17,780 nt of DNA from an uncultured Rikenellaceae bacterium (GTDB taxonomy: Bacteria > Bacteroidota > Bacteroidia > Bacteroidales > Rikenellaceae), in contig CAMRVW010000024.1 in assembly GCA_947054185.1 (NCBI GenBank), positions 1-17,780 of the forward strand, written 5' to 3'. The notes under the pieces are model-generated. The model saw nothing but the letters and a program-made list of their open reading frames with translations, was not told the origin of the DNA and did not search any database. This document shows, in pieces, positions 1 to 6,815 of the stretch. Position 1 is the first letter of the stretch; every line of letters starts with the position of its first letter. The translations under genes were made by a program, and so were the position numbers.

Positions 1-377
1 CCTCGAATCCGCGCCCTATGCGGCCGACCTGCGGTCGGCCCACCGCGGTCTGAGTACAACGAAAACCGCACACTATTCCTTATTCACGACACACGAAGTG
101 TGACGTAAGCACAAATTCCTTGTTCCGGGACGAGGTACGAGTCCCGAGCGGCTCGGAGCCTCCCCACACGGAGGGCCGCACCCTGCACAGCAATATGCCG
201 CAGTGAATTAAATCCAACTCACCCCGTAAATCTCTTTCACGCCCTGCCCTCCGCAGTCTCCGTTCTGCTCTCCATCAGGCTGATGTTTTGCCGCTGCCCC
301 TTTTATTGTTATCTGCCTGCCTCTGCATCCTTTCCGAGAGGATATGCCCCATGTTTTTACTTACTCAAAGACCAAAA

Positions 378-438
378 ACGAAAATCAGTTGTAAATGTGT
401 AAGACGAATGTCGAAACACATTTACAACTGATTTTCGT
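378..438. repeat. Perfect 23-bp inverted repeat, possible terminator
   Basis: Bases 378-400 are the exact reverse complement of 416-438, with a 15-nt loop that contains a further GAC/GTC pairing. On the minus strand the second arm runs into a short T-run, so it could end transcripts coming from rny, which stops 125 bases upstream of it. The stem is much longer than a normal intrinsic terminator. A long-hairpin RNA or a remnant of a small mobile repeat is therefore also possible. Confidence 0.7.
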
Positions 439-474
439 ACTTATTCTTTAGTTTGTCCTCAATATCTCAAAACG

Positions 475-520
475 GGGTCTGAGACCCTCCTCCGGGAGGG
501 CCGCCGGAGGCAGTTCCGGC
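475..520 (-). terminator. GC-rich hairpin cluster after rny
   Basis: Three adjacent or overlapping inverted repeats (475-487, 485-500 and 503-520) lie 40-90 bases downstream of the rny stop. Read on the minus strand, the last one is followed by CGTTTT. This may be a terminator or an RNA 3'-end protecting structure. The U-run is short, so the call is tentative. Confidence 0.35.
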
Positions 521-562
521 AAAACAAAAACGGCAGTCCCCCAAAATAAATTGTACCCCGAA

Positions 563-2110
563 TTACTTGGCGTAAGATATTGAGCGGGTTTCCCGTATCA
601 CGGTTATCTTGACCTGACCGGGATATGTCATTTCGTCCTGTATCTTTTTTGCGATATCGTGCGAGAGTATGTCGGCTTCGGCATCGCTTAGCTTCTCGCT
701 TCCGACAATCACGCGCAACTCGCGACCTGCCTGAATGGCGTATGTCTTAAGCACACCGGGGTATGAGAGCGCCAGCTCTTCCATCTCTTTGAGACGCTTG
801 ATGTAACTCTCGACGACCTCGCGGCGGGCGCCGGGACGAGCACCCGATATGGCGTCGCACACCTGCACTATGGGGGCAATGAGAGAGTTCATCTCTATCT
901 CGTCGTGGTGAGCGCCAATGGCATTGCATATCTCGGGCTTCTCTTTGTATTTCTCGGCAAACTTCATCCCTATTATAGCATGCGGCAATTCGGGCTCATC
1001 GTCGGGCACCTTGCCGATATCATGAAGCAACCCGGCGCGTCTTGCCAGTTTGGGATTCAACCCCAGCTCTGCCGCCATCACGCCGCAGAGGTTGGCCACC
1101 TCGCGCGAGTGCTGCAACAGGTTCTGACCGTAAGACGAACGATACTTCATCTTGCCTATAAGACGTATAAGCTCGGGGTGGAGTGCATGTATGCCCAAGT
1201 CGATTGCGGTACGCTTACCCACCTCCACAATCTCTTCTTCTATCTGTTTGCGCACCTTGGCAACCACCTCCTCTATGCGGGCCGGATGTATGCGTCCGTC
1301 GGTCACCAACTGGTGCAGGGCCAGACGGGCAATCTCACGGCGTACGGGGTCGAATGCCGATAATATGATGGCCTCGGGAGTGTCGTCGACCACAATCTCA
1401 ACGCCTGTGGCAGCCTCCAGAGCGCGTATGTTGCGACCCTCTCGGCCGATTATGCGGCCTTTTACCTCGTCGGAGTCGATGTTGAACACCGTCACCGAGT
1501 TTTCTATGGCTGTCTCGGTGGCCACACGCTGAATTGTCTGAATGACAATGCGTTTAGCCTCCTTATTGGCCGTCATTTTGGCATCGTCTATGATGTCGTT
1601 TATGTATGTGGTGGCCTCGCTTTGTGCCTCCGACTTCATAATGTCGATCAAGATGTTCTTGGCCTCCTCAGAGGTCATGTTGCTCACCTGTTCGAGACGT
1701 TGAATCTGCTCTTTTTGCAGCTTGTCAAACTCCTCTTTTTTACGCTCAAGAGCCTCAGACTGAAGCTCGAACTTGCGTTTTGTGTTCTGTGCCTCTTCGG
1801 TGGCTCTTGAGAGCTGCTCGTCTTTTTTCTGGAGGCCGTTCTCCATCTGTTTTATGCGCTGTTCGGCCTGAGCGAGCTTGTTGTTGCGTTCGTTCACGAC
1901 CTTGTCGTGCTCTGCCTTAAGCTGAATGAACTTCTCTTTGGCTTGCAGAATCTTCTCTTTCTTTATCATTTCACCCTGACTCTCAGCCTCTTTGATCATC
2001 TGCTCACGGCGACGTTTGAGGGTCCTGGTGGTTATGAACATTGAGAGAAAAGCGGCGATGGCCGCTGCAACGATTGCTATTATCACTATCGTGATCATCG
2101 ATGTCTCCAT
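563..2110 (-). CDS. rny: Ribonuclease Y
   Basis: Membrane-anchored endoribonuclease that starts mRNA decay. The 515-residue protein has the usual family length and order. A hydrophobic membrane anchor lies at about residues 5-27 and a long charged coiled coil at about 30-190. A KH RNA-binding domain around 203-270 carries the loop GREG at 222-225. An HD phosphohydrolase domain carries the metal-binding HD at 363-364, in LLHDIGK, and HHDE at 401-404. A conserved C-terminal domain follows. The annotated ATG has an A/T-rich leader and no Shine-Dalgarno sequence; a second ATG four codons later is possible. The gene lies downstream of zapA and the 6S-like RNA. I see no consensus promoter directly in front of it, so it may be read from upstream. 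Identification is secure. Confidence 0.97.
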   Translation of the reverse strand: METSMITIVIIAIVAAAIAAFLSMFITTRTLKRRREQMIKEAESQGEMIKKEKILQAKEKFIQLKAEHDKVVNERNNKLAQAEQRIKQMENGLQKKDEQLSRATEEAQNTKRKFELQSEALERKKEEFDKLQKEQIQRLEQVSNMTSEEAKNILIDIMKSEAQSEATTYINDIIDDAKMTANKEAKRIVIQTIQRVATETAIENSVTVFNIDSDEVKGRIIGREGRNIRALEAATGVEIVVDDTPEAIILSAFDPVRREIARLALHQLVTDGRIHPARIEEVVAKVRKQIEEEIVEVGKRTAIDLGIHALHPELIRLIGKMKYRSSYGQNLLQHSREVANLCGVMAAELGLNPKLARRAGLLHDIGKVPDDEPELPHAIIGMKFAEKYKEKPEICNAIGAHHDEIEMNSLIAPIVQVCDAISGARPGARREVVESYIKRLKEMEELALSYPGVLKTYAIQAGRELRVIVGSEKLSDAEADILSHDIAKKIQDEMTYPGQVKITVIRETRSISYAK

Positions 2111-2142
2111 TTTATAATTGTTGTTTTATTTTGTGTTTTATT

Positions 2143-2151
2143 TGTGGATAA
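2143..2151 (-). promoter_or_regulatory. Single consensus DnaA box upstream of rny
   Basis: The minus strand reads TTATCCACA, the perfect DnaA-box consensus, 33 bases before the rny start. Only this one copy was noticed. A nine-base match arises by chance at about one in eight in a window of this size, so regulation by DnaA is only a possibility. Confidence 0.25.
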
Positions 2152-2208
2152 GCTGCTCGCAATAAGGTGTTTGGTCAGCAATCCACCGGTTAATAATATG
2201 TTAGTTCC

Positions 2209-2257
2209 GGGCGGAGCGGGGTGGGGTAATGCACTCCGACGCCTCTTGAAATCGAGG
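2209..2257 (-). other. Stem-loops in the rny leader
   Basis: In the minus-strand RNA, GGAGUG (complement of 2232-2237) pairs with CGCUCC (complement of 2212-2217). GGC/GCC pairs extend the stem past a 3-nt bulge, around a pyrimidine- and A-rich loop. A second small hairpin, CCTC/GAGG, lies at 2242-2257. They sit between the end of the 6S-like RNA and rny. They could be part of the rny 5' leader; no known regulatory RNA class is recognised. Confidence 0.3.
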
Positions 2258-2276
2258 TTATTGATACGGATAAAAT

Positions 2277-2466
2277 AAAAAAAACCGCATGGCCTTGGTT
2301 GTTGACGAAAACTTCAGAATATTAAGGATTGAGTTTCCGTTTTATCTCAAACGTCCAACGTCCACAAAAGTGAAACCCGAAGGTTAAGGCCTGTTTTCGA
2401 TAAACCGAGTATTGACTCGAGTGGTAAATAATTGTTAAGTTTCGCAAACTAAAGATCCATGCGGGG
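2277..2466 (-). ncRNA. ssrS: 6S RNA (SsrS) candidate
   Basis: 6S RNA mimics an open promoter and binds the housekeeping RNA polymerase holoenzyme. Here the minus-strand RNA starts with CCGCAUGG (complement of 2457-2464), which pairs perfectly with CCAUGCGG (2285-2292), followed directly by a run of U. A second helix joins GCGAAACUU (2437-2445) with AAGUUUUCGU (2305-2314) and has one bulge. An open central region follows, carrying a CGAGU-CAAU-ACUCG hairpin (2406-2419). Next comes an apical arm: UUUAUC/GAUAAA, tandem G-A mismatches, then AAAC/GUUU (2393-2404 with 2341-2352). It is topped by a UUCG tetraloop hairpin (2374-2385). Length (about 180 nt), fold and position after zapA, as in Escherichia coli, all fit 6S RNA. 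The 5' end is uncertain because no consensus promoter is seen; it may be processed from the zapA transcript. Confidence 0.72.
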
Positions 2467-2546
2467 ATAGTATCTTTATCTATTAAAAGAACGCTATTAT
2501 TGAACCGGGACGCACCCGTACAGAAACCGAACTTTTGGTGCAAGAT

Positions 2547-2861
2547 CTAACGAGCCGCCGGAGCGAGCGCCGCATCAATCTCTTGTTCCAACTCTTCGAG
2601 CCTTTTTTCGAGGATCTTCTCCTCTTCAGACTTTGTCTGCAACTCTATATTCTTTACCGACATCTCCAAAGCGAGCAAGGCGTAACAATCTATCGGCTCC
2701 AGCCCCTGACGAGTGGTCATGTACTTGGTGTACTTGTCGCCCACTGTCTTGGCGGCTTTTCTGATGTTATGCTCTTTTGTCGGGTTGTCTCTGTCCACCG
2801 ACATCGAATACTCCCTATCGCCGAGTTTGATTCTGATTACCAGCTTGCTGTCATCACCCAT
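2547..2861 (-). CDS. zapA: Cell division protein ZapA
   Basis: Small FtsZ-binding protein that bundles FtsZ filaments at midcell. The 104-residue product has the expected size. An N-terminal beta-rich segment (KLVIRIKLGDREYSMSV, about residues 6-22) is followed by the typical region NIRKAAKTVGDKY. A long C-terminal amphipathic helix (about 60-96) is the tetramerising coiled coil of this family. It starts 19 bases after the stop of a small coiled-coil gene, so the two are probably co-transcribed. An alanine-rich tail ends the protein. Downstream lie a small CGGG/CCCG hairpin (2506-2518) and the 6S-like RNA. Confidence 0.88.
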   Translation of the reverse strand: MGDDSKLVIRIKLGDREYSMSVDRDNPTKEHNIRKAAKTVGDKYTKYMTTRQGLEPIDCYALLALEMSVKNIELQTKSEEEKILEKRLEELEQEIDAALAPAAR

Positions 2862-2880
2862 AAGGCAGTATTATATCGCT

Positions 2881-3171
2881 TTATTCAACATCGACCGTTT
2901 CTGTGGTCAGAGCCAGGAGTGCATCGATCTCCCGCAAGATCTTGGCAACTTTTTTGCGAGCCGGCGCCGTTCCGTTTTCCGACAGAACCAACCCTCCGGC
3001 CAATTCCAACGTGTGTATGCGCTTTTTCAGTTCCGCAATCTTTTTCTCCTGCTCTTTTTTTTCGTTTATGAACCGCTCCCTCTCCGCCGCATATCGTTCG
3101 TTGTCGGTTCTGAGCCTGCGCACCGTCTCTATGAGGCGGGCAACTTTTTTGGCCAACTGTTCGATATTCAT
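2881..3171 (-). CDS. Small coiled-coil protein, possible ZapB-like partner of ZapA
   Basis: This 96-residue protein is almost entirely helical and charged. Heptad-like spacing of leucine and isoleucine runs through about residues 5-56 (for example KKVARLIETVRRLRTDNER and EKKIAELKKRIHTLEL). A short non-helical linker and a second short helix (about 70-88) follow. There is no signal peptide or membrane segment. It lies immediately upstream of zapA in the same direction. A role at the division ring beside ZapA is inferred from position and coiled-coil character only; I do not recognise sequence motifs that prove it. The start ATG lies about 30 bases downstream of a TAnnTTTG box. Confidence 0.8.
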   Translation of the reverse strand: MNIEQLAKKVARLIETVRRLRTDNERYAAERERFINEKKEQEKKIAELKKRIHTLELAGGLVLSENGTAPARKKVAKILREIDALLALTTETVDVE

Positions 3172-3203
3172 TGCGTTGCGTATTATTCGGAGTTATTCCA
3201 CAA

Positions 3204-3211
3204 CAAAGTTA
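3204..3211 (-). promoter_or_regulatory. Promoter -7 box for the coiled-coil gene and zapA
   Basis: The minus strand reads TAACTTTG, matching TAnnTTTG, 33 bases before the start codon. The -33 position holds a T-run instead of TTG, so only the -7 half is convincing. It probably drives the coiled-coil gene and zapA, and perhaps the 6S RNA and rny. Confidence 0.5.
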
Positions 3212-3251
3212 ATATTTTTAGTGTGATTATGAAAATATTTCCCCTATTTTT

Positions 3252-4562
3252 TCAAAAAAGGGCACCTGGCACTATATGGGCATAGAGGTCGAACATATCA
3301 ACCTTGTCGATATAAGCGTCATAGAAGCCTCCGATGGTCAACGGCATCTGCGACTCTATCAGCACCTCCTGGTCAACTTCCGGAGAGTCATATTGCGTAC
3401 GGCCCACATAGAAGCCCTCTTCCAGGCGGTCTATTATCACCTTTTGCACGGAGCCTTGCATCTTACGGACGTTGTTGTCAAGGCTTATCTCCTCCTGAAT
3501 GGCCATTATCCCGGCGCGTCTCTCCTCTTTTTTGCGTTGCGGCACGTCGTTTTTGAGCTTCTCGGCCGAATATGTGCCCTCCTCCTCCGAGTATGTGAAG
3601 ACCCCCAGGCGGTCGAACCGGCACTGCTCGACAAACTCCGTGAGCTCCTTGAAATCGTCCCGGCTCTCACCCGGATATCCCGTTATCAGGGTGGTGCGTA
3701 TGGCTATGTCGGGCACAGCACGTCTCAGTTTGTCTATCAACGCCAGGGTCTCGGCTTTGGTTATGCCTCGGCGCATCGAGGTCAGCATGTTGTCGGATAT
3801 GTGCTGAAACGGTATGTCGAGATATTTGCAAATCTTGGGTTCATCTGCCATGGCCTCTATCACATCGTCGGGGAAGTGGGCGGGATATGCGTAATGCAGC
3901 CTTATCCACTCAATGCCGTCAATCTTGCAGAGGGCCCGTAACAGGCGGCCCAAGCGGCGCTCGCCATAGAGATCGAGCCCGTAATAGGTGGTGTCCTGGG
4001 CAATCACTATCAGCTCCTTGACCCCTTTGCCCGCCAGCTCCTGCGCCTCTGCGAGCAGCACCTCTTCGGGCACCGACACATGACGTCCTCTTATCAGTGG
4101 TATGGCGCAATAACCGCAGCCCCAGTTGCACCCCTCCGATATCTTGAGATAGGCATAATGTGACGGTGTCGTGAGCTTGCGTGTCACTGTCGGCTCCATT
4201 GGCGACCCGGTCACCTCGGCCACTATTTGGCGGAAGTCGTTGACTCCGAAAAGGGCGTCCACCTCGGGCAGCTCCTCTTGCAGCTCCTGCTTGTAACGTT
4301 CGCTCAGACAGCCCATTACATACAACCGCTTGATTATGCCCTCACGTTTGGCATAGGCCATTTTGAGTATCATCTCTATAGACTCGTCCTTGGCGTCGGC
4401 GGTAAAACCGCATGTGTTGATGACGACAGTGTCGGCAGCATGGGCATCGGCGTTGTGCAACACGGCAAACCCCGCCAGCGACAGGTGGCCCAATATCCGC
4501 TCCGAGTCGACCGTGTTTTTCGAGCACCCTAACGTTATTATGTTGATCTTCTTGGCTTTCAT
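3252..4562 (-). CDS. rimO: Ribosomal protein S12 methylthiotransferase RimO
   Basis: Radical-SAM enzyme that methylthiolates an aspartate of ribosomal protein S12. From the chosen ATG the protein has 436 residues, the family length. The N-terminal UPF0004 domain carries cluster cysteines at about 13 (TLGCSKN), 51 (NTCGF) and 85 (MGCLSERY). The radical-SAM motif CNWGCGYC spans about 145-152, and a C-terminal TRAM domain follows. A longer reading frame exists with a GTG start at 4580. The ATG at 4562 is preferred because homologues begin just before the TLGCSKN region. The gene lies 45 bases after ftsY and is probably in its operon. A GGCTCC/GGAGCC hairpin (4573-4587) sits in that gap but has no T-run. 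Confidence 0.95.
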   Translation of the reverse strand: MKAKKINIITLGCSKNTVDSERILGHLSLAGFAVLHNADAHAADTVVINTCGFTADAKDESIEMILKMAYAKREGIIKRLYVMGCLSERYKQELQEELPEVDALFGVNDFRQIVAEVTGSPMEPTVTRKLTTPSHYAYLKISEGCNWGCGYCAIPLIRGRHVSVPEEVLLAEAQELAGKGVKELIVIAQDTTYYGLDLYGERRLGRLLRALCKIDGIEWIRLHYAYPAHFPDDVIEAMADEPKICKYLDIPFQHISDNMLTSMRRGITKAETLALIDKLRRAVPDIAIRTTLITGYPGESRDDFKELTEFVEQCRFDRLGVFTYSEEEGTYSAEKLKNDVPQRKKEERRAGIMAIQEEISLDNNVRKMQGSVQKVIIDRLEEGFYVGRTQYDSPEVDQEVLIESQMPLTIGGFYDAYIDKVDMFDLYAHIVPGALF

Positions 4563-4607
4563 CTCATTACATGGCTCCACCGGAGCCTTTTCCCTTGCCC
4601 GTGAGGG

Positions 4608-5573
4608 CTATTTCCTGAATAGTGTGTCGACAAAAAGTTTGGCGTCGAACTCTTGCAGATGATCTATCCCCTCGCCGACGCCTATAAAGCGCACAGGCAC
4701 TGAAAATCTGTCGCTTATGCCTATCACCACGCCACCTTTGGCTGTTCCGTCGAGTTTTGTGACGGCCAGTGCGGTCACTTTGGTGGCCTCGGTGAACTGA
4801 CGCGCCTGTTCAACGGCGTTCTGGCCCGTCGAGCCGTCTAACACCAGCAACACCTCGTGGGGTGCGTCGGGCACCACTTTTGACATCACATCGCGTATCT
4901 TGGTCAGCTCGTTCATCAGCCCTATCTTGTTGTGCAGACGTCCTGCCGTGTCTATCAGCACTATGTCGGCCTTGTGGGCCACCGCCGATTTGAGTGTGTC
5001 GAAAGCCACCGACGCGGGGTCAGAACCCATGTTCTGCTTTATGACGGTGGCGCCCGAACGCTCACCCCACACGCACAACTGATCTATGGCCGCGGCCCTG
5101 AATGTGTCGGCCGCCCCGAGGAACACCTTCTTGCCCGATGCGCCAAGACGTGAGGCTATCTTGCCTATGGTGGTGGTCTTGCCCACGCCGTTGACCCCCA
5201 CAACCATAACGACGTATGGCATGCCGTCCTTGCCCACATACTCCACCTTTGCCCCCTCCTTTTCCGAGAGCATGAGGCTTATTTCCGATCTGAGTATGGC
5301 ATCCAGTTCCTCTGTCGACATATATTTGTCGCGCGCCACTCTCCGCTCTATGCGTTCTATTATCTTGATGGTGGTGTCGACCCCCACATCCGAAGTTATC
5401 AATATCTCTTCGAGCGAGTCGAGCACCTCTTCGTCGACTTTCGATTTGCCGGCGACGGCACGCGAAAGTTTGGCAAATATCGACTCCTTGCTTTTGGATA
5501 ACCCTTTTTCGAGGTCGCTCGCTTCGGCCTGTTCTTGCTTCTCGCTCTTCTTGAATATGGAGAAAAGTCCCAT
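4608..5573 (-). CDS. ftsY: Signal recognition particle receptor FtsY
   Basis: SRP-receptor GTPase that docks ribosome-nascent-chain complexes at the membrane translocon. The 321-residue protein has an N domain (about 25-105) and a G domain. The P-loop GVNGVGKT is at 126-133, the DTFRAAA insertion-box motif at 156-162, DTAGR at 208-212 and TKLD at 272-275. The acidic A domain seen in Escherichia coli is absent; only a short charged N-terminus (MGLFSIFKKSEK) remains, which probably contacts the membrane. It follows the ribosomal-protein cluster in the same direction but is separated from it by a hairpin terminator, so it probably has its own promoter. Confidence 0.97.
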   Translation of the reverse strand: MGLFSIFKKSEKQEQAEASDLEKGLSKSKESIFAKLSRAVAGKSKVDEEVLDSLEEILITSDVGVDTTIKIIERIERRVARDKYMSTEELDAILRSEISLMLSEKEGAKVEYVGKDGMPYVVMVVGVNGVGKTTTIGKIASRLGASGKKVFLGAADTFRAAAIDQLCVWGERSGATVIKQNMGSDPASVAFDTLKSAVAHKADIVLIDTAGRLHNKIGLMNELTKIRDVMSKVVPDAPHEVLLVLDGSTGQNAVEQARQFTEATKVTALAVTKLDGTAKGGVVIGISDRFSVPVRFIGVGEGIDHLQEFDAKLFVDTLFRK

Positions 5574-5739
5574 GGTTTAACTCTGTTTTATATGTCTTAT
5601 TAGTGCTGTTGCGGCTTATGACACAGTTTGTTTTAAATCTCACTTTCCGCCACCGCCCCGCTTAGGCGGCTAAAAATCACACACGGCCTGTCAAATTCAA
5701 ACGGGGCAGGGTGGTGTGCTGTTTTGTGTTACTGATGTG

Positions 5740-5770
5740 CAAAAATACAAAAAGCGTCCGTGTAAAACAA
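5740..5770 (-). promoter_or_regulatory. Probable ftsY promoter overlapping a terminator
   Basis: The minus strand shows TTG (5768-5770), a 20-base spacer and TATTTTTG (5740-5747), a full match to the Bacteroidota pattern. The leader to ftsY would be about 160 nt. The -33 element lies in the loop, and most of the spacer in the right-hand arm, of the terminator hairpin of the preceding operon. Confidence 0.5.
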
Positions 5771-5785
5771 GACGCTTTTTGTATT
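5744..5785 (-). terminator. Terminator of rpmB-rpmG-DUF4295
   Basis: Bases 5744-5758 and 5771-5785 are perfect reverse complements (15 bp), around a 12-nt loop. On the minus strand the second arm contains GACGCTTTTTG and runs into TTTTG. It begins about 30 bases after the DUF4295 stop. The symmetry would also allow some function on the plus strand. Confidence 0.8.
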
Positions 5786-5816
5786 AAGAGGCTAAAACCT
5801 CCCAATAACATAAAAA

Positions 5817-5972
5817 TTATTTGCGGTTGAAGAAATCTTTTATCTCTTCGTTGGGCACAACCTCTGATTTGAATACGTAAGAGCCTGTTTTTTTAGACTT
5901 TACCATCTTAATGCATTTGGTTCTGCTTTTACCTGTACCTGTTTTAAGGGTTGCAACAACTTTCTTTGCCAT
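5817..5972 (-). CDS. DUF4295 family protein, ribosome-associated
   Basis: A 51-residue, strongly basic protein (MAKKVVATLKTGTGKSRTKC at the start, ending EEIKDFFNRK). It lies nine bases downstream of rpmG and ends just before the operon terminator. Size, charge and the Bacteroidota-specific position between rpmG and ftsY match the DUF4295 family. I recall members being reported as an extra large-subunit protein in Bacteroidota ribosomes, but cannot verify that here. The codons are more A-rich than in the surrounding metabolic genes, like those of rpmG. The ATG has no Shine-Dalgarno sequence. Confidence 0.88.
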   Translation of the reverse strand: MAKKVVATLKTGTGKSRTKCIKMVKSKKTGSYVFKSEVVPNEEIKDFFNRK

Positions 5973-5981
5973 GACTTAAAG

Positions 5982-6164
5982 TTATTTAATCTCTCTGTGA
6001 ACTGTTACTCTTTTGAGGATGGGGTTGTACTTCTTGCGCTCCATTCTGTCGGGAGTGTTTTTCTTGTTCTTGGTGGTGATATACCGAGACATGCCGGGCA
6101 TACCGCTCTCTTTGTGTTCAGTGCACTCCAAGATAACCTGAACCCTGTTACCTTTTTTTGCCAT
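5982..6164 (-). CDS. rpmG: 50S ribosomal protein bL33
   Basis: Large-subunit ribosomal protein of 60 residues with the family core: VQVILECTEHKES, SRYITTKNKKNTPDRMERKKY and a terminal VHREIK. Only one cysteine remains where zinc-binding versions have two CxxC pairs, so this is a zinc-independent form. It lies 21 bases downstream of rpmB and nine bases before the DUF4295 gene, in one short operon. Confidence 0.96.
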   Translation of the reverse strand: MAKKGNRVQVILECTEHKESGMPGMSRYITTKNKKNTPDRMERKKYNPILKRVTVHREIK

Positions 6165-6185
6165 AATAGATTGTTAATGTTGGAT

Positions 6186-6419
6186 TTAGTAAATGATTCC
6201 CAGCGCAATCGCATCTTTGAGAGCCGCATCCAGCCCCTTCTTGTTGATTGTGCGCATACCTTTTGCCGAAACCTTGAGGGTGATCCATCTGTTCTCTTCT
6301 TCCCAGAAGAATCTCTTGATCTTGAGGTTGGGGTTAAAGATCTTTTTGGTCTTCTTGTTCGAGTGAGACACGTTGTGACCCACTTGAGCCGTTTTACCGG
6401 TGATCTGACAAACTTTCAT
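6186..6419 (-). CDS. rpmB: 50S ribosomal protein bL28
   Basis: Large-subunit protein of 77 residues with the typical beginning KVCQITGKTAQVGHNVSHSN, the central block NLKIKRFFWEEENRWITLKV and the end GLDAALKDAIALG. It carries a single cysteine (C4), so it lacks a zinc ribbon. It is the first gene of rpmB-rpmG-DUF4295, with a strong promoter about 130 bases upstream and a structured leader. Confidence 0.97.
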   Translation of the reverse strand: MKVCQITGKTAQVGHNVSHSNKKTKKIFNPNLKIKRFFWEEENRWITLKVSAKGMRTINKKGLDAALKDAIALGIIY

Positions 6420-6486
6420 CGAAAAGTCGTTTTTTATTGTTAGAATTACCTTTCACAAGCTGAAGCCTATAATTCAAAACAGCCTC

Positions 6487-6511
6487 CATCATACTGACAG
6501 TCAGTGCGATG
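6487..6511 (-). promoter_or_regulatory. Stem-loop in the rpmB leader
   Basis: Within the predicted 125-nt rpmB leader, CATC/GATG and ACTGA/TCAGT pair around a CTG loop, with a 2x2 internal loop. It could be a site for feedback control by a ribosomal protein, as is common for such operons. No known leader motif is recognised. Confidence 0.3.
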
Positions 6512-6550
6512 ACAATGCCCTGCCTTGAAACGTCCACTTCAACTCGACCG

Positions 6551-6581
6551 CAAAGATATGTTTTTTATATGAGAAAACCAA
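6551..6581 (-). promoter_or_regulatory. Promoter of the rpmB operon
   Basis: The minus strand has TTG (6579-6581), a 20-base spacer and TATCTTTG (6551-6558), a perfect TAnnTTTG box. Transcription would start near 6545 and give a leader of about 125 nt. The remaining bases up to the cinA stop (6582-6815) show no gene. A weaker TAATTTTG lies at 6627-6634 with a spacer of about 22 to a TTG. Confidence 0.8.
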
Positions 6582-6815
6582 CACTTTACGCACATTTTTG
6601 CACAATGCAGACTCAACACGCAAGTGCAAAATTACGTCAATAAACGCTTTGGCGAACAAAAGTTTGATCTGCACACACCGGCGCGACCGCAAAATAAATC
6701 TTACGCCATGGAATCCCCCGATTGCATACCTGAATGTAACCGCAAGATTATCTGCCTGGAAACAGAAACCCGATTACACATAAGTGCAAGATAATGAGCC
6801 TCGATTACTCACAAA

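Larger units (their letters stand above)
1..562. other. Gene-free, hairpin-rich intergenic region
   Basis: No credible coding sequence is seen on either strand. The stretch instead holds several short perfect inverted repeats: 22-40 (8-bp stem, 3-nt loop), 90-102 (5 bp), 126-146 (6 bp), 150-160, 273-285 (5 bp), 378-438 (23 bp), 475-487, 485-500 (6 bp) and 503-520 (6 bp). The ten bases GGAGGGCCGC occur both at 171-180 and at 496-505. The left part could be the downstream flank of a gene outside the window. I do not recognise an RNA family here. Confidence 0.6.

Noticed and set aside
1..40. Possible tRNA fragment (TCGAATCC) at the window start
   Set aside because: The T-arm stem and acceptor pairing cannot be completed on either strand within the window.
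2322..2543. 73-codon minus-strand frame between zapA and rny
   Set aside because: It coincides with the 6S-like RNA, whose long-range stems explain the sequence better; the peptide resembles no family I know.
3241..3262. A/T palindrome at the rimO stop as a terminator
   Set aside because: The stem is nearly all A-T, has almost no loop, and no T-run follows it on the minus strand.
4573..4587. GGCTCC/GGAGCC hairpin between ftsY and rimO as a terminator
   Set aside because: On the transcribed strand it is followed by ATGTAATGAG, with no T-run, and the gap is only 45 bases, so read-through is expected.
6739..6805. Two similar segments (GCAAGATTATCTGCC and GCAAGATAATGAGCC)
   Set aside because: The similarity is short and imperfect; there is no third copy and no array, so it is not treated as a repeat.
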